Shown: piece by piece, positions 38,227 through 51,382 of the stretch | Layout of the letters: every line of letters begins with the position of its first letter | How positions within the stretch are numbered: the stretch's first letter is position 1 | Source of the DNA: CAISKJ01 sp046351555 | GTDB lineage: Bacteria; Myxococcota_A; Polyangia; Polyangiales; Ga0077539 | DNA: 64,000 nucleotides | Reading direction: 5' to 3' | Assembly (NCBI GenBank): GCA_046351555.1 | Contig: JAXLYI010000042.1 | Location: forward strand, 1-64,000 | Notes under the pieces: model-generated | Seen by the model: the letters and a program-made list of their open reading frames with translations, nothing else | Told to the model about the DNA's origin: nothing | The model's database searches: none | Translations under genes and position numbers: made by a program

Positions 38227-39576
38227 TCACGCCCGCATCAGCCGCCACATCATGAAGCCGTCGGTCCCGTCGGTGGCCGCGTCGAGCACCACCCGCTCGC
38301 CGCGCAGCCGCTCGGGCACTCGCTCCCCCCCCGCCGCCGCGCGGAACGCGGGCTCCCGCTCGAGGAAGCGCCGCACCACGCCGTCGCCCTCCTCCGCGTC
38401 GAGCGTGCACACCGCGTAGACGAGCGAACCGCCGGGCGCCACGCGCGCCGCGGCGTTCGCCAGGATCTTCTCCTGCACGGCCACCAGCTCGCGCCACGCG
38501 GCCTCGTCGCGCAGCCGCCAGAGCGCGTCGGGCCGGTGCCCCACCGTCCCCAGGCCCGAGCACGGCGCGTCGACCAGCACCGCGTCGTACACGCCCGCCG
38601 GCAGACGGCCGAAACCACGGGTCACGTCCGCCGCGTGCGCCTCCACCCGCAGCGACGCGCCGAAGCCCATCGACGTCAGCGACTCGCGCAGCCGGGCGAG
38701 CTTCTCCGGGTGCAGGTCGACCGCGTGGAGCACCCCGCGCCCCTCCATCCACACCGCCGCCGCCGCGCTCTTTCCCCCGCGGCCCGCGCACACGTCGAGC
38801 ACGCGCATCCCCGGCGCGGGCGCGGCCATCGCCACCACCGCCTGCGCCCCCTCCTCCTGCACCGCCGCCACGCCCTCGCGAACCACCGACCACCCGGCAG
38901 GGTCGCCCCCGCCCGACACCCGAACCGCCAGCGGCGACACGCGCCCCTCGGTCACCGTCGCGCCCGCGAGCTCACCGCGCAGCCGCGCCGCCACCGCGTC
39001 GCGCGGCACCATCAGCGTGTTGACCCGCAGCGTCACCGCCCGCTCGTCCGCGGAGGCCGCGCGCAGATGCGCCTCGGCGCCAGCCTCGCCCAGCACGCCC
39101 GCCATCCGCGCCCGCGCGGCCGCGGGGAAGGCCGCGAGCGCCAGCGCCGTGCGCGCGTCGGCCGGCAGCGACGGGGGCCGCGCCTCCGCGAGGCGGCGCA
39201 GCACCGCGTTGGCGAAGCCCGCGAGCCGCGGCGTGCGCGAGCGCTTCACCGACTCCACCGCGGCGTCGACCGCGGCGCGCGGCGGCACGCGCTCGAGCGC
39301 CAGAATCTGATACGCCCCCACCCGCAGCGTCGCGCGGGTGAGCGCGTCGAGGCGGGCGAGCGAGGCCGCGCCGTCGCGGGCGTGGGCGCCGAGGGCCGCG
39401 TCGAGCGCGGGCGCCGCGCGGAGCACCCCGTACACGAGTTCGGTGGCGAGCGCGCGGTCGCGCGGGTCGAGCGCGGCGCGGTGGAGCGCGGCGTCGAGCG
39501 CGGCGGCGGCGAAGGCCCGGTCGGACTCGACGCGGGCGAGCACGGCGGCGGCGCATTCTCGGGCGTTGGCGGGCAT
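38227..39576 (-). CDS. rsmB: 16S rRNA m5C967 methyltransferase RsmB
   Basis: A 449-residue protein. The N-terminal NusB-like RNA-binding domain (about 1-145, RDRALATELVYGVLR) is followed by a C-terminal RsmB/NOP methyltransferase: MRVLDVCAGRGGKSAAAA is the SAM site, VDAPCSGLGTVGHRPD carries one catalytic Cys and VYAVCTLDAEE the other. It methylates C967 of 16S rRNA in known family members. Slightly longer than E. coli RsmB (429 residues). Confidence 0.93.
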   Translation of the reverse strand: MPANARECAAAVLARVESDRAFAAAALDAALHRAALDPRDRALATELVYGVLRAAPALDAALGAHARDGAASLARLDALTRATLRVGAYQILALERVPPRAAVDAAVESVKRSRTPRLAGFANAVLRRLAEARPPSLPADARTALALAAFPAAARARMAGVLGEAGAEAHLRAASADERAVTLRVNTLMVPRDAVAARLRGELAGATVTEGRVSPLAVRVSGGGDPAGWSVVREGVAAVQEEGAQAVVAMAAPAPGMRVLDVCAGRGGKSAAAAVWMEGRGVLHAVDLHPEKLARLRESLTSMGFGASLRVEAHAADVTRGFGRLPAGVYDAVLVDAPCSGLGTVGHRPDALWRLRDEAAWRELVAVQEKILANAAARVAPGGSLVYAVCTLDAEEGDGVVRRFLEREPAFRAAAGGERVPERLRGERVVLDAATDGTDGFMMWRLMRA

Positions 39577-39733
39577 CGGCGGGGGGCGCGACGTGTAGCA
39601 CGCGGCGCGGCGCGGCGGTGCGTTTCTTCACCGCCCGGCGCGGCGCTTCCCCGTGGACGCGCGGGCCCGCCCGGGGGTACTCACTGCCCGTTCCGTCTCC
39701 CCCTCTACCCAACGTCCGTCACGGAGGTTCGTC

Positions 39734-40360
39734 ATGCTGAAGGTCTACGGTTTCCCGGGCAGCACGTGCACGCGCAAGGTGCTCTGCACCATCCACGAGA
39801 AGGGCGCGGCCTACGAGTGGGTCAACGTCGACATCACCAAGGGCGAGCAGAAGACCCCCGAGCACCTCGCCCGGCAGCCCTTCGGCGTCGTGCCCGCCAT
39901 CGACCACGACGGCTTCGCGCTCTACGAGTCGCGCGCCATCTTCCGCTACCTCGACGCGGCGCTCCCGGGCCCGAGCCTCACGCCCGCCGACCCGAAGCAG
40001 CGCGCCCTCATGGAGCAGTGGATCAGCGTCGAGGGCTCGTACTTCTCGCCCAACGCGATGAAGGCGATCCTCAACATCTGGTACGCGATGATGAAGGGCG
40101 CGCAGCCCGACCAGGACGTGATCGCCGCCGGCCTCGCGGGCACCAACACCGCCCTCGACACGCTCGACAAGGCGCTCGCCGGCAAGGACTACCTCGTCGG
40201 TTCCTTCTCGCTCGCCGACATCACCTACGCCCCCTACCTCCAGTACCTCCACGACATGAAGATCGCCTCGGGCGTCGCCGACCGCCCCAACGTCGCCGCC
40301 TGGTGGGCCCGCGTCAGCGCCCGCCCCTCGTGGCAGAAGGCCATCAGCCAGAAGCCCTAG
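39734..40360 (+). CDS. Glutathione S-transferase
   Basis: A 208-residue protein starting at ATG 39734 with GGAGG about 7 nt upstream. The N-terminal thioredoxin fold has PGSTCTRKV (catalytic Ser/Cys region), FGVVPAIDHDG with cis-Pro and YESRAIFRYLD for glutathione binding. The all-helical C-terminal domain contains FSLADITYAPYLQYL. The sequence resembles phi/theta-type GSTs. Likely roles are detoxification or peroxide reduction. Confidence 0.93.
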   Translation: MLKVYGFPGSTCTRKVLCTIHEKGAAYEWVNVDITKGEQKTPEHLARQPFGVVPAIDHDGFALYESRAIFRYLDAALPGPSLTPADPKQRALMEQWISVEGSYFSPNAMKAILNIWYAMMKGAQPDQDVIAAGLAGTNTALDTLDKALAGKDYLVGSFSLADITYAPYLQYLHDMKIASGVADRPNVAAWWARVSARPSWQKAISQKP

Positions 40361-40421
40361 ACCCGCCGCACTCGCCGCTTGAGCGCCGGGGCCCGGGCGT
40401 AGTTCACTCCGCGCGCCCCGC

Positions 40422-42188
40422 GTGACGAGCCCCGCCCCCGACGCCCCCAAGGCCCTCCTCCCCGCCGCCGTCGCGCTCGTCGGCGCCGCGTACCTCGCCA
40501 CCGCCGCGCGCGCCGTGCTCGGCGGCGACAACGGCGAGTTCGCCACGATCTTCGCCGAGGGCGGCGTCGCCCACCCCTCGGGCTACCCCCTCTACACCCT
40601 CTGGCTCCGCGCGTGGTCGTGGCTCCCCGCGGCCACGCCCGCGCACGGCGCCGCGCTCGCCACCGCCCTCACCGGCGCGCTCGCCGCCGGCGCGCTCGTG
40701 CTCGCCGCGCGCGCCTGGGGCGCCTCGCGCTGGGGGGCCCTCTTCGCGCTCGCGTCGTGGTCGTTCGCGTCGCTCCCGTGGCGCCTCGCGACCCACGCGG
40801 AGGTGTTCTCCCTCAACGCCGCCCTCGCCCTCGCAATCGCCTGGGCCGCCGGCCCCCTCGGCCCCGCCCGCGGCGCGCGCCGCGTCGCCCTCCTCGGCCT
40901 CCTCGCGGGCTGCGCCCTCGCCGACCACCTGTCGGCCGTCCTCGTCGCGCCGCTCGGGCTCTACGGCGCCCTCGTCGGCCTGCGCGAGAGCGAGCGTCGC
41001 GCGCCCGCCGCGGCGCTGGGGGTCGCCTCGCTCCTCCCCGGGCTCCTCACGTACGCGTCGCTCTACGTCGCCGCGCGCCACGCCGGCGACCGCTACGTCT
41101 GGGGCGACACGGGCACGTGGTCGGGCCTCGTCGACCACATCCTCCGCAAGGACTTCGGCACCGGGCAGCTCTCGGCCACCGGCGCGCCCACCGACCCGGC
41201 CACGCACCTGGACTTCCTCCTGCGCGACCTCGCCGGCGACCTCCACGTGCTCCCGGCCGCGCTCGGGCTCGCGGGCTACCTCCCGCTCGAGCGCGACGAG
41301 GCGGGCGGCGTCGACCGGCGCGGGCGGTGGCTCCTCGGCGCCGCGCTCGTCACGGCAGGCCCGCTCTTCGCGACGAGGCTCAACATCCCGCCGGTCGGCG
41401 TCGGCGCGGCGGTGGTCGAGCGCTTCCACCTGCTGCCGATGGCGCTCCTGTCCGTCACCATCGGCCGCGGCTTCGACCTCGTGGCCGAGCAGGCGCCGCT
41501 CGGGCGCAACGTCCAGGCGGCCCTCTGCGCGGCGGTCGCGGCGGTGGGCTTCGCGCGCGGGCTCCCCGCGGTCCGCTTCGAACAGGACCCCACCGTCGAG
41601 CGCTACCTCCGCGACGTGCTCGACACGCTGCCGCCGCGCGCGGTGGTGCTCGGCACGGGCGACCACCGGACGCTCGGGTTCCCCTACCTCCAGCGCGCGC
41701 TCGGGCTGCGGCGCGACGTGCTCTTCATCGACCCGCGGCTCCTGCCGCTCGCGCACTACCGCGCGCGCATCGAGCGGCGGCTCGGGCGGCGCTTCCCCTT
41801 CCCCGCCACGCGCTCGATCCCCACCGTGCCCGTCGCCGAGGCCGCGCTCGCCACCGGGCGGCCGCTCTACCTCACCGACGTGTTCACCCCCGCCATCCCG
41901 CGCGCGCTCCCGCTGGCGGCCGAGGGCGTGCTCCTCCGCGTGCTCCCGCGCGGCGCCGCGACGCCGCCGCCTGACGTCACCCTCGCCCGCACCGAGGCGC
42001 TCTTCGCCCGCTACCGCGTGCGCCCCGGTCGCCGCGTGCTCGCCCCCTGGCAGGCCGCCGCGCAGGGGGAGTACGCCCGCGCCTGGGCCGCGCTCGCCGA
42101 CGCCGCGACGGCCGCGGGGCGCCCCGACGTCGCCGCCCCGCTGCGCCTGCGCGCCGACTCGTACGCCCCCCTCCCCGAGGCCCCATGA
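40422..42188 (+). CDS. DUF2723-family multipass membrane protein, probable glycosyltransferase
   Basis: A 588-residue protein from GTG 40422. The family signature GGDNGEFATI followed by GVAHPSGYPLYTLW near residues 35-60 is clear. About ten hydrophobic segments fill residues 10-410; a soluble C-terminal part follows. DUF2723 proteins resemble GT-C glycosyltransferases that use polyprenyl-linked sugars, with the catalytic acid at the DNGE position. It is first of three tightly coupled genes (ATGA overlap), so it probably glycosylates a surface polymer or protein with them. Confidence 0.85.
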   Translation: MTSPAPDAPKALLPAAVALVGAAYLATAARAVLGGDNGEFATIFAEGGVAHPSGYPLYTLWLRAWSWLPAATPAHGAALATALTGALAAGALVLAARAWGASRWGALFALASWSFASLPWRLATHAEVFSLNAALALAIAWAAGPLGPARGARRVALLGLLAGCALADHLSAVLVAPLGLYGALVGLRESERRAPAAALGVASLLPGLLTYASLYVAARHAGDRYVWGDTGTWSGLVDHILRKDFGTGQLSATGAPTDPATHLDFLLRDLAGDLHVLPAALGLAGYLPLERDEAGGVDRRGRWLLGAALVTAGPLFATRLNIPPVGVGAAVVERFHLLPMALLSVTIGRGFDLVAEQAPLGRNVQAALCAAVAAVGFARGLPAVRFEQDPTVERYLRDVLDTLPPRAVVLGTGDHRTLGFPYLQRALGLRRDVLFIDPRLLPLAHYRARIERRLGRRFPFPATRSIPTVPVAEAALATGRPLYLTDVFTPAIPRALPLAAEGVLLRVLPRGAATPPPDVTLARTEALFARYRVRPGRRVLAPWQAAAQGEYARAWAALADAATAAGRPDVAAPLRLRADSYAPLPEAP

Positions 42189-42706
42189 ACCGAACCCACC
42201 GCTCCCACGGCACCGGATCGTTCGCCCCCGAACAGTTTCGCGCCCTCGGCGAGGACTGCGTCTTCGAACCCGGCGTCCTCGTCTTCCACCCCGAGAACAT
42301 CTCCCTCGGCCGCAACGTGTACGTCGGCCACTACGCCATCTTGAAGGGCTACTACCGCAACGAAATGCGCGTCGGCGACCAGACCTGGATCGGCCAGCAG
42401 TGCTTCCTCCACGCCGCCGGCGGCCTCACCCTCGGCGCCCGCGTCGGCGTCGGGCCCGGCGTGCGGATCATCACCTCCGTCCACCAGGAGGCCGGGCGCG
42501 AGCTCCCGGTGCTCTTCTCCCCGATCGAGATGGCCCCCGTGGTCATCGAAGACGACGCCGACCTCGGCGTGGGCTCCGTCGTCCTGCCCGGCGTCACCGT
42601 CGGACGCGGCGCGGTCGTCGGCGCCGGCGCCGTGGTCACCGCCGACGTGCCCCCCTACGCCGTCGTCGCCGGCGTCCCCGCGAAGGTGTTGAGGTACCGG
42701 CCGTGA
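42185..42706 (+). CDS. Hexapeptide-repeat acyltransferase (WbbJ/CysE superfamily)
   Basis: A 173-residue left-handed beta-helix protein with repeated I/V-G-x-x hexapeptides: ISLGRNVYVGHYAI, VGDQTWIGQQCFLH, LTLGARVGVGPGVRI, then VIEDDADLGVGSVVLPGV and VGRGAVVGAGAVV, ending YAVVAGVPAKVLRYRP. The conserved TSVHQE segment gives a catalytic-His candidate. Its start and stop both overlap the neighbouring genes, so it belongs to the glycan module. It probably acetylates a sugar. Confidence 0.9.
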   Translation: MNRTHRSHGTGSFAPEQFRALGEDCVFEPGVLVFHPENISLGRNVYVGHYAILKGYYRNEMRVGDQTWIGQQCFLHAAGGLTLGARVGVGPGVRIITSVHQEAGRELPVLFSPIEMAPVVIEDDADLGVGSVVLPGVTVGRGAVVGAGAVVTADVPPYAVVAGVPAKVLRYRP

Positions 42707-43389
42707 ACGACGGGCTCTCGCTGGTGGTCTTCGCCTACAACGAGGAGGAGAGCGTCCCCCACGTGCTCCCCTCGATCCTCGCGTGGCTGCGCGCGCGACC
42801 GGCGCCCTGGCAGCTCGTCTTCGTCGACGACGGCAGCACCGACCGCACCCTCGCCCTCGCCCGCGACGTCTGCGGCGACGACCCGCGCTGCGTGCTCTTC
42901 TCCAACGGCACCAACCGCGGCATCGGCGGCGCCCTCAAGGCCGGCGTCGCGTCGAGCACCATGCCCTGGGTCACCTTCCTGCCGTGCGACGGCCAGATCC
43001 CCGTCGGCGAGCTCGACGCGCTCCTCGCGGCGGCCGCGGGGGGCGACGTCGACGTCGTCTTCTCGGTGTACCGCGACCGCGACGACGGCCCGCTGCGCAA
43101 GGTGCTCTCCGCCGGCGTGCGCGCGATGATCCTCGCGGCCCACGGCGTGCGGATGCGCTCGGACGGGCCCTACCTCTTCCGCCGCGCGCTCTTCCGCCCG
43201 CGCGAGCTCACGCCCGACAGCTTCTTCCTCAACTTCGAGTTCCCGATCCGCATGTTGCGGCGAGGCGTGCCGAGCGCGACCGTCACCGTCGAGTGCGTCC
43301 CGCGCCAGCGCGGCGTGAGCAAGAGCGCGCGCCTCCAGGTGGTGTGGCGCGTCGCGAAGGAGCTCGTCGCCCTGCGCGGGCGCCTGTAG
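42703..43389 (+). CDS. Family 2 glycosyltransferase
   Basis: A 228-residue GT-A protein starting at GTG 42703, overlapping the previous TGA. It has LSLVVFAYNEEESVP, the nucleotide-site FVDDGSTDRT, NRGIGGALKAG and a DxD-like LPCDGQIP. Length and motifs resemble dolichyl-phosphate-mannose-synthase-like GT2 enzymes (DPM1), which would supply a lipid-linked sugar to a GT-C enzyme such as the DUF2723 protein two genes upstream. There is no C-terminal membrane helix. Confidence 0.9.
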   Translation: MNDGLSLVVFAYNEEESVPHVLPSILAWLRARPAPWQLVFVDDGSTDRTLALARDVCGDDPRCVLFSNGTNRGIGGALKAGVASSTMPWVTFLPCDGQIPVGELDALLAAAAGGDVDVVFSVYRDRDDGPLRKVLSAGVRAMILAAHGVRMRSDGPYLFRRALFRPRELTPDSFFLNFEFPIRMLRRGVPSATVTVECVPRQRGVSKSARLQVVWRVAKELVALRGRL

Positions 43390-43528
43390 CCGCACCCGCC
43401 AGCCGACCCCGCGGCGCAACGCAAAACAACGCCGTCCGAATCCCCACCACGCGCCGCGCGCAAGGCGCGGCGACATTCCGCGCGATCGCCGCAGAGGGCT
43501 GAAAATCAGGAGTGTTTTTTCGATGTCG

Positions 43529-43541
43529 GGTGTGCCACACC
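43529..43541. promoter_or_regulatory. 13-bp palindrome upstream of the pilin gene
   Basis: GGTGTG-C-CACACC is a perfect 6-bp inverted repeat with a 1-nt centre, 95 nt upstream of the pilin start, in an unusually A/T-rich 247-bp intergenic stretch. It may be an operator. I found no clear sigma-54 or sigma-70 promoter. Confidence 0.3.
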
Positions 43542-43636
43542 GAGAAAACAGACACGCCCTCGCGAATGATCAACTCGCCCCTTGAGCCGCGCGCCCGCCG
43601 CGCCGTACTCAAAGAACGGAAGGGAGATTCAACCCA

Positions 43637-44158
43637 ATGAAGCGTTCGATGAATCGTCTGATGGCAGGTTTCACCCTGGTCGAGCTGATGATCGTGGTGG
43701 TGATCCTCGGCATCCTCGCGGCGGTGGCGATCCCCGCGTTCACCCGCTACGTGAAGCGCTCGAAGACGAGCGAGGCGGCGGGCAACATCTCGAAGATCTA
43801 CCAGGGCGAGCTGACCTACTACCAGGGGGCGCTGGAGCGCGGGTACTCGTCGTTCGTGAACGCCAACACGCTCACCCCCGGCTCCAACCCCGGCTCGGCG
43901 AAGTTCACCGCCAACGTGGCCGCGTGGAACACCGACGCCAACTGGACGGCCATCGGCTTCTCGCTCGACTCCGCCCACTACTACGCCTACGCCTCCCCGG
44001 GCACCGCCACCGCCACCAACGGCGCCGACGCCTTCACCTCCTACGCGGTCGGCGACCTCGACGGCGACGACACCAACGCCACCTACTCCCGCACCGGCTC
44101 CATCCAGGGCGGCGAGATCCAGGGCGCCAACATGGTGATCACCAACGAGCTCGAGTAG
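43637..44158 (+). CDS. pilA: Type IV pilin / pseudopilin (PilA-like)
   Basis: A 173-residue prepilin. A short basic leader ends in Gly11, then FTLVELMIVVVILGILAAVA with Glu at +5 and the long hydrophobic helix, as cleaved and methylated by PilD. The C-terminal domain is rich in Thr, Ser, Asn and Asp and has no Cys pair. ATG 43637 is preceded by AGGGAG about 10 nt upstream. Major pilin is likely from its length, but no other pil genes are in the window, so minor pilin is possible. The adjacent glycan module could modify it (inference). Confidence 0.88.
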   Translation: MKRSMNRLMAGFTLVELMIVVVILGILAAVAIPAFTRYVKRSKTSEAAGNISKIYQGELTYYQGALERGYSSFVNANTLTPGSNPGSAKFTANVAAWNTDANWTAIGFSLDSAHYYAYASPGTATATNGADAFTSYAVGDLDGDDTNATYSRTGSIQGGEIQGANMVITNELE

Positions 44159-44191
44159 CCCGCGGCGTCACCGCGCCCTCCCCGCCCCCGC

Positions 44192-45616
44192 CTACCGCGC
44201 CAGCCGCCCGATCTCCCCCGTCACCGCCAGAAGGTTCACCCGCGCCGTGTGAAGCGCGAGGCGGGCCGTGATCACCTGCGCCCGCGCGCTCGCGTCCGCC
44301 GCCTGCGCGTCGACGATCTCCAGCAGCGGCGCGGCCCCCGACTGGTAGCGCCCCGTGGCCTGGTCGAGGTTGGCCGCGGCCGTCACCGCGAGGCGCTCGG
44401 CCTGGTCGAGCGCGACCCGCGCGATGCGCGCCGCGAGGGCCGCCTGCGCCGCCGCCGACCGCACCTGGAGCGACTGCTGCGCGAGCGTCGAGCGGGCCGT
44501 CGCGGCGCTCGCCTCCGCCGCCCGGATGTTGGCGTTGACGGTCGCGTCGAAGAGCGGCCAGGTCAGCGTGAGGGAGCCCGCGACGTTGCCCTGGAGCGCG
44601 TCGTTGGCGTTGGTCGACGTCCCGATCACGCGCCCGTTGGTCTGGCTGTCGTTGGACGACGACGCCGTCGACGTCCCCGCCGTGAGCGACGCCTGCCCCG
44701 CGAGCACGGGCGCCCGCCCCGCCCGCGCCGCCGCCGCCTGCGCCTCCGCCTGCTCCACGCGCAGCCTCGCCGCGGCGAGCTCGGGCCGCGCCCGCACGGC
44801 CGCCTCCGCCGCGCGCGCCGGGTCGTCGTCCGCCGCCAGCGCGCCCTCGTCGGGCGGGACGACCTCGACCGCGCGAACCGGGTCGACGCCGAGCGCCGCC
44901 GCGAGCACCACCCGGTCGTTGAGCGTGCGGCCCTCGGCGCGCGTGAGGTCGAGGCGCGCCACCTCGAGGTCGACCTGCGCGCGCGTCCGCTCGATGGGCG
45001 GGCGCGCCCCGGCCGTGACCAGGCCCTCCGCGATGCGCAGGTGCGCCTCCCGCTGCGTCAGGATCGCCCGCGCCGCCGCCACCGACTCCTGGTCGCTCAG
45101 CACCGTGAGGAAGGCCGAGCCCACCGCGCCCATCGCCTGCACGCGCGCGAGCTCGACGTCGGCGCCCGCCGCCCGCTCGCCCCGCTCCGCCGCGGCGACG
45201 GCGTTGGACGTGCGCCCGAAGTCCCAGATCGGCACGCGCGCCGTGAGGTTCGCGCTCGCGCCGAGGTTGGCGCCGTTGCTGTCGTTGGCCGTCTCCGTGG
45301 TGCCGGTGCCCACGGGGATGCCCATGAGAAACTGCGGACCCTGGTTGCGCGAGAAGGAGCCCGACAGGTTGGCCGAGGCGCTCCCGGTGAGGCCGAAGGT
45401 CACGCTCGGGTAGTAGCCCGCGCGCGCCGCGTCGACCTGCACGCCCGCCGCCGCGACGCGCGCGAGGGCGACGCGCACCGCCGGCGGGTCGGCCGCGGCG
45501 CGCCGCAGCGCCTCGGCGAGCGTCACGCGGAGGGGCGCGGCCTCCTGCGCGAGTCCGACGCGGGGCGCCAGCGCGGCGAGGAGGGTGAGGACGGGCCAGA
45601 GGAGGGGGCGGGGCAT
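44192..45616 (-). CDS. TolC-family outer membrane efflux protein
   Basis: A 474-residue protein with a signal peptide and two OEP repeats. Typical helix-turn signatures are VTLAEALRRAAADPPAV, ARAGYYPSVTFGLTG and, in the second half, LTWPLFDATVNANIRAAE, with GRYQSGAAPLLEIVDAQ near the end. It forms the outer-membrane tunnel of RND, ABC or type I export systems; no partner pump is adjacent. Start ATG 45616 begins the signal peptide; a start at 45652 is less likely. Confidence 0.9.
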   Translation of the reverse strand: MPRPLLWPVLTLLAALAPRVGLAQEAAPLRVTLAEALRRAAADPPAVRVALARVAAAGVQVDAARAGYYPSVTFGLTGSASANLSGSFSRNQGPQFLMGIPVGTGTTETANDSNGANLGASANLTARVPIWDFGRTSNAVAAAERGERAAGADVELARVQAMGAVGSAFLTVLSDQESVAAARAILTQREAHLRIAEGLVTAGARPPIERTRAQVDLEVARLDLTRAEGRTLNDRVVLAAALGVDPVRAVEVVPPDEGALAADDDPARAAEAAVRARPELAAARLRVEQAEAQAAAARAGRAPVLAGQASLTAGTSTASSSNDSQTNGRVIGTSTNANDALQGNVAGSLTLTWPLFDATVNANIRAAEASAATARSTLAQQSLQVRSAAAQAALAARIARVALDQAERLAVTAAANLDQATGRYQSGAAPLLEIVDAQAADASARAQVITARLALHTARVNLLAVTGEIGRLAR

Positions 45617-45686
45617 CGCGCGGAGTCGTACCCCAGGAGCGCCGCCGCGCACCAGCGGGCGACGTCCCGCACCGGGCGCGTTGGTG

Positions 45687-45692
45687 TAGCAT
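45687..45692 (+). promoter_or_regulatory. -10-like box (GTGTAGCAT) before a small lipoprotein gene
   Basis: TAGCAT within GTGTAGCAT ends 7 nt before ATG 45700, with no Shine-Dalgarno between. This implies a leaderless transcript. Confidence 0.4.
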
Positions 45693-45699
45693 CGCGCGG

Positions 45700-46110
45700 A
45701 TGAGGCCCCCCACGCTCCTCGCCGCGGCGCTCGCGGCGGCCGCCGCCTGCTCGAGCGAGCCCTGCACCCTCGTCGGCTGCGCCGACGCGCTCCGCGTCAA
45801 TTTCGGCGCCGCCGCCCTCGCGCCGCCCTACAGCGTCACGATCGTCGCCGACGGGGAGCCGCTGATGTTCGAATGCGGCGCGGGCGGCGGGCTGCTCTCC
45901 CCCGACCCGGGCGGCCGCGCCGAGTGCGGCGCGACCGGCTTCTCCTTCCCCCGCGCGCCGCGCAACGTGATGATCACCGTCCGCGCCTTCGGCGACGGGG
46001 GCCTCGGGTCCGCGCGCACGCTCACCGCGACGCCTTCGTACAGCGAGTCGCGCCCCAACGGGCCCTCGTGCGACCCGGTCTGCCGCGCGGGCGCGGTCAC
46101 GCTGCCCTGA
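45700..46110 (+). CDS. Small hypothetical lipoprotein, 136 aa
   Basis: A lipoprotein (AAAAACSSEPC) with four further cysteines in the mature part and a beta-rich body (PYSVTIVADGEPLMFECG, NVMITVRAFGDGG). It is divergent from the TolC-like gene. No family recognised. It may form two disulfides in the periplasm or on the surface. Confidence 0.7.
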   Translation: MRPPTLLAAALAAAAACSSEPCTLVGCADALRVNFGAAALAPPYSVTIVADGEPLMFECGAGGGLLSPDPGGRAECGATGFSFPRAPRNVMITVRAFGDGGLGSARTLTATPSYSESRPNGPSCDPVCRAGAVTLP

Positions 46111-46322
46111 CGCGGGCGTCGGGGTGACGTCGGGCGAGACACCGCCCGCGCCGGGGTCGGCGGGTTTCGTCCGGTCAGCGCTCAAGCGGGCTCGGCCGTA
46201 AGCCGTTCGATGGGGTGAGCAGGACCCGTAGGCGAATGAGCGCCGCGCGGGCCGCTCGCACCACGGACGGCCCCGCCGTCCGCACGCGCCCGCCCCCCGC
46301 GGGCGGAGGAGCCCCCTCGCTC

Positions 46323-50453
<4,131 letters not shown>

Positions 50454-50563
50454 CCCGCCCCGCCCCGCCTCCCTTCTTCTCCGCAACCCCGATGCCCGCG
50501 GCCCCGCGCGTTGACAAGCGCGGGGTCCTGTCTCTAGGGTGCGCGCGAGAAAGCGAAGGCGCC

Positions 50564-51382
50564 GTGTCCGGAGTCATCGAGATCAAGTCGTCGCGCGAAG
50601 TCGACGCCATGCGGGTCGTGTCCCAGATGGCCGCGGAGACGCTCCTGCTGGTGGGCGAGAAGCTGCGCCCCGGCATGACCACCGAGGAGATCAACACCCT
50701 CGTCCACGAGGACACCGTGCGCCGCGGCGCGTGGCCCTCGCCGCTCAACTACCACGGCTTCCCCAAGAGCGTGTGCACGAGCGTCAACGAGGTGGTGTGC
50801 CACGGCATCCCCGGGCCCCAGCGCCTGCGCAACGGCGACATCATCAACGTCGACGTCACGACGTACCACGGGGGCTTCCACGGCGACACGAGCGCGACCT
50901 TCTTCATCGGCGAGCCGTCGGCGGAGGCGCTCCACGTCACCGAGGTGGCGCGCAAGTCGCTCGACCTCGGCATCGCGGCGGTGCGCGAGGGCGCGCGCAT
51001 CGGGGACATCGGCGAGGCGATCGAGGCGTACGCCCACCAGCAGGGCTGCTCGGTGGTGCGCGATTTCGTCGGGCACGGGATCGGGCGGAAGTTCCACTGC
51101 GAGCCGCAGGTGCCGCACTACAAGCTGCAGCGGTCGGCGCCCAACCCGCGGCTGAAGGCGGGGATGGTGTTCACCATCGAGCCGATGATCAACCTCGGCA
51201 CCTGGGAGGTCGACCTCGACGAGCACGACAAGTGGACGGTGCGCACCCGCGACCGCCGCCTGAGCGCCCAGTTCGAGCACACCATCGTCGTCACCCGCTC
51301 GGGCTGCGAGGTGCTCACCCGCCGCGCGCGCCCGCTCGCCAACAGCGAGGGCGTCGCCGCGATGATGGCGGTGGGCGCGTGA
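50564..51382 (+). CDS. map: Methionine aminopeptidase, type I
   Basis: A 272-residue enzyme that removes N-terminal Met. All five metal ligands are visible: Asp97 (INVDVT), Asp108 (HGDTS), His171 (VGHGIG), Glu206 (FTIEPM) and Glu238 (QFEHT), plus the conserved His80 (VVCHGIP). GTG 50564 gives the standard N-terminus (IEIKSSREVDAMR), with GAAGG 4 nt upstream; the frame is open further 5' but without homology. The stop overlaps the VOC gene start. Confidence 0.95.
   Translation: MSGVIEIKSSREVDAMRVVSQMAAETLLLVGEKLRPGMTTEEINTLVHEDTVRRGAWPSPLNYHGFPKSVCTSVNEVVCHGIPGPQRLRNGDIINVDVTTYHGGFHGDTSATFFIGEPSAEALHVTEVARKSLDLGIAAVREGARIGDIGEAIEAYAHQQGCSVVRDFVGHGIGRKFHCEPQVPHYKLQRSAPNPRLKAGMVFTIEPMINLGTWEVDLDEHDKWTVRTRDRRLSAQFEHTIVVTRSGCEVLTRRARPLANSEGVAAMMAVGA

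Noticed and set aside
43390..43636. Sigma-54 promoter for the pilin gene
   Set aside because: I looked for a TGGC-N8-TTGCT-type -24/-12 pair, as in many pilin promoters, and found none convincing.
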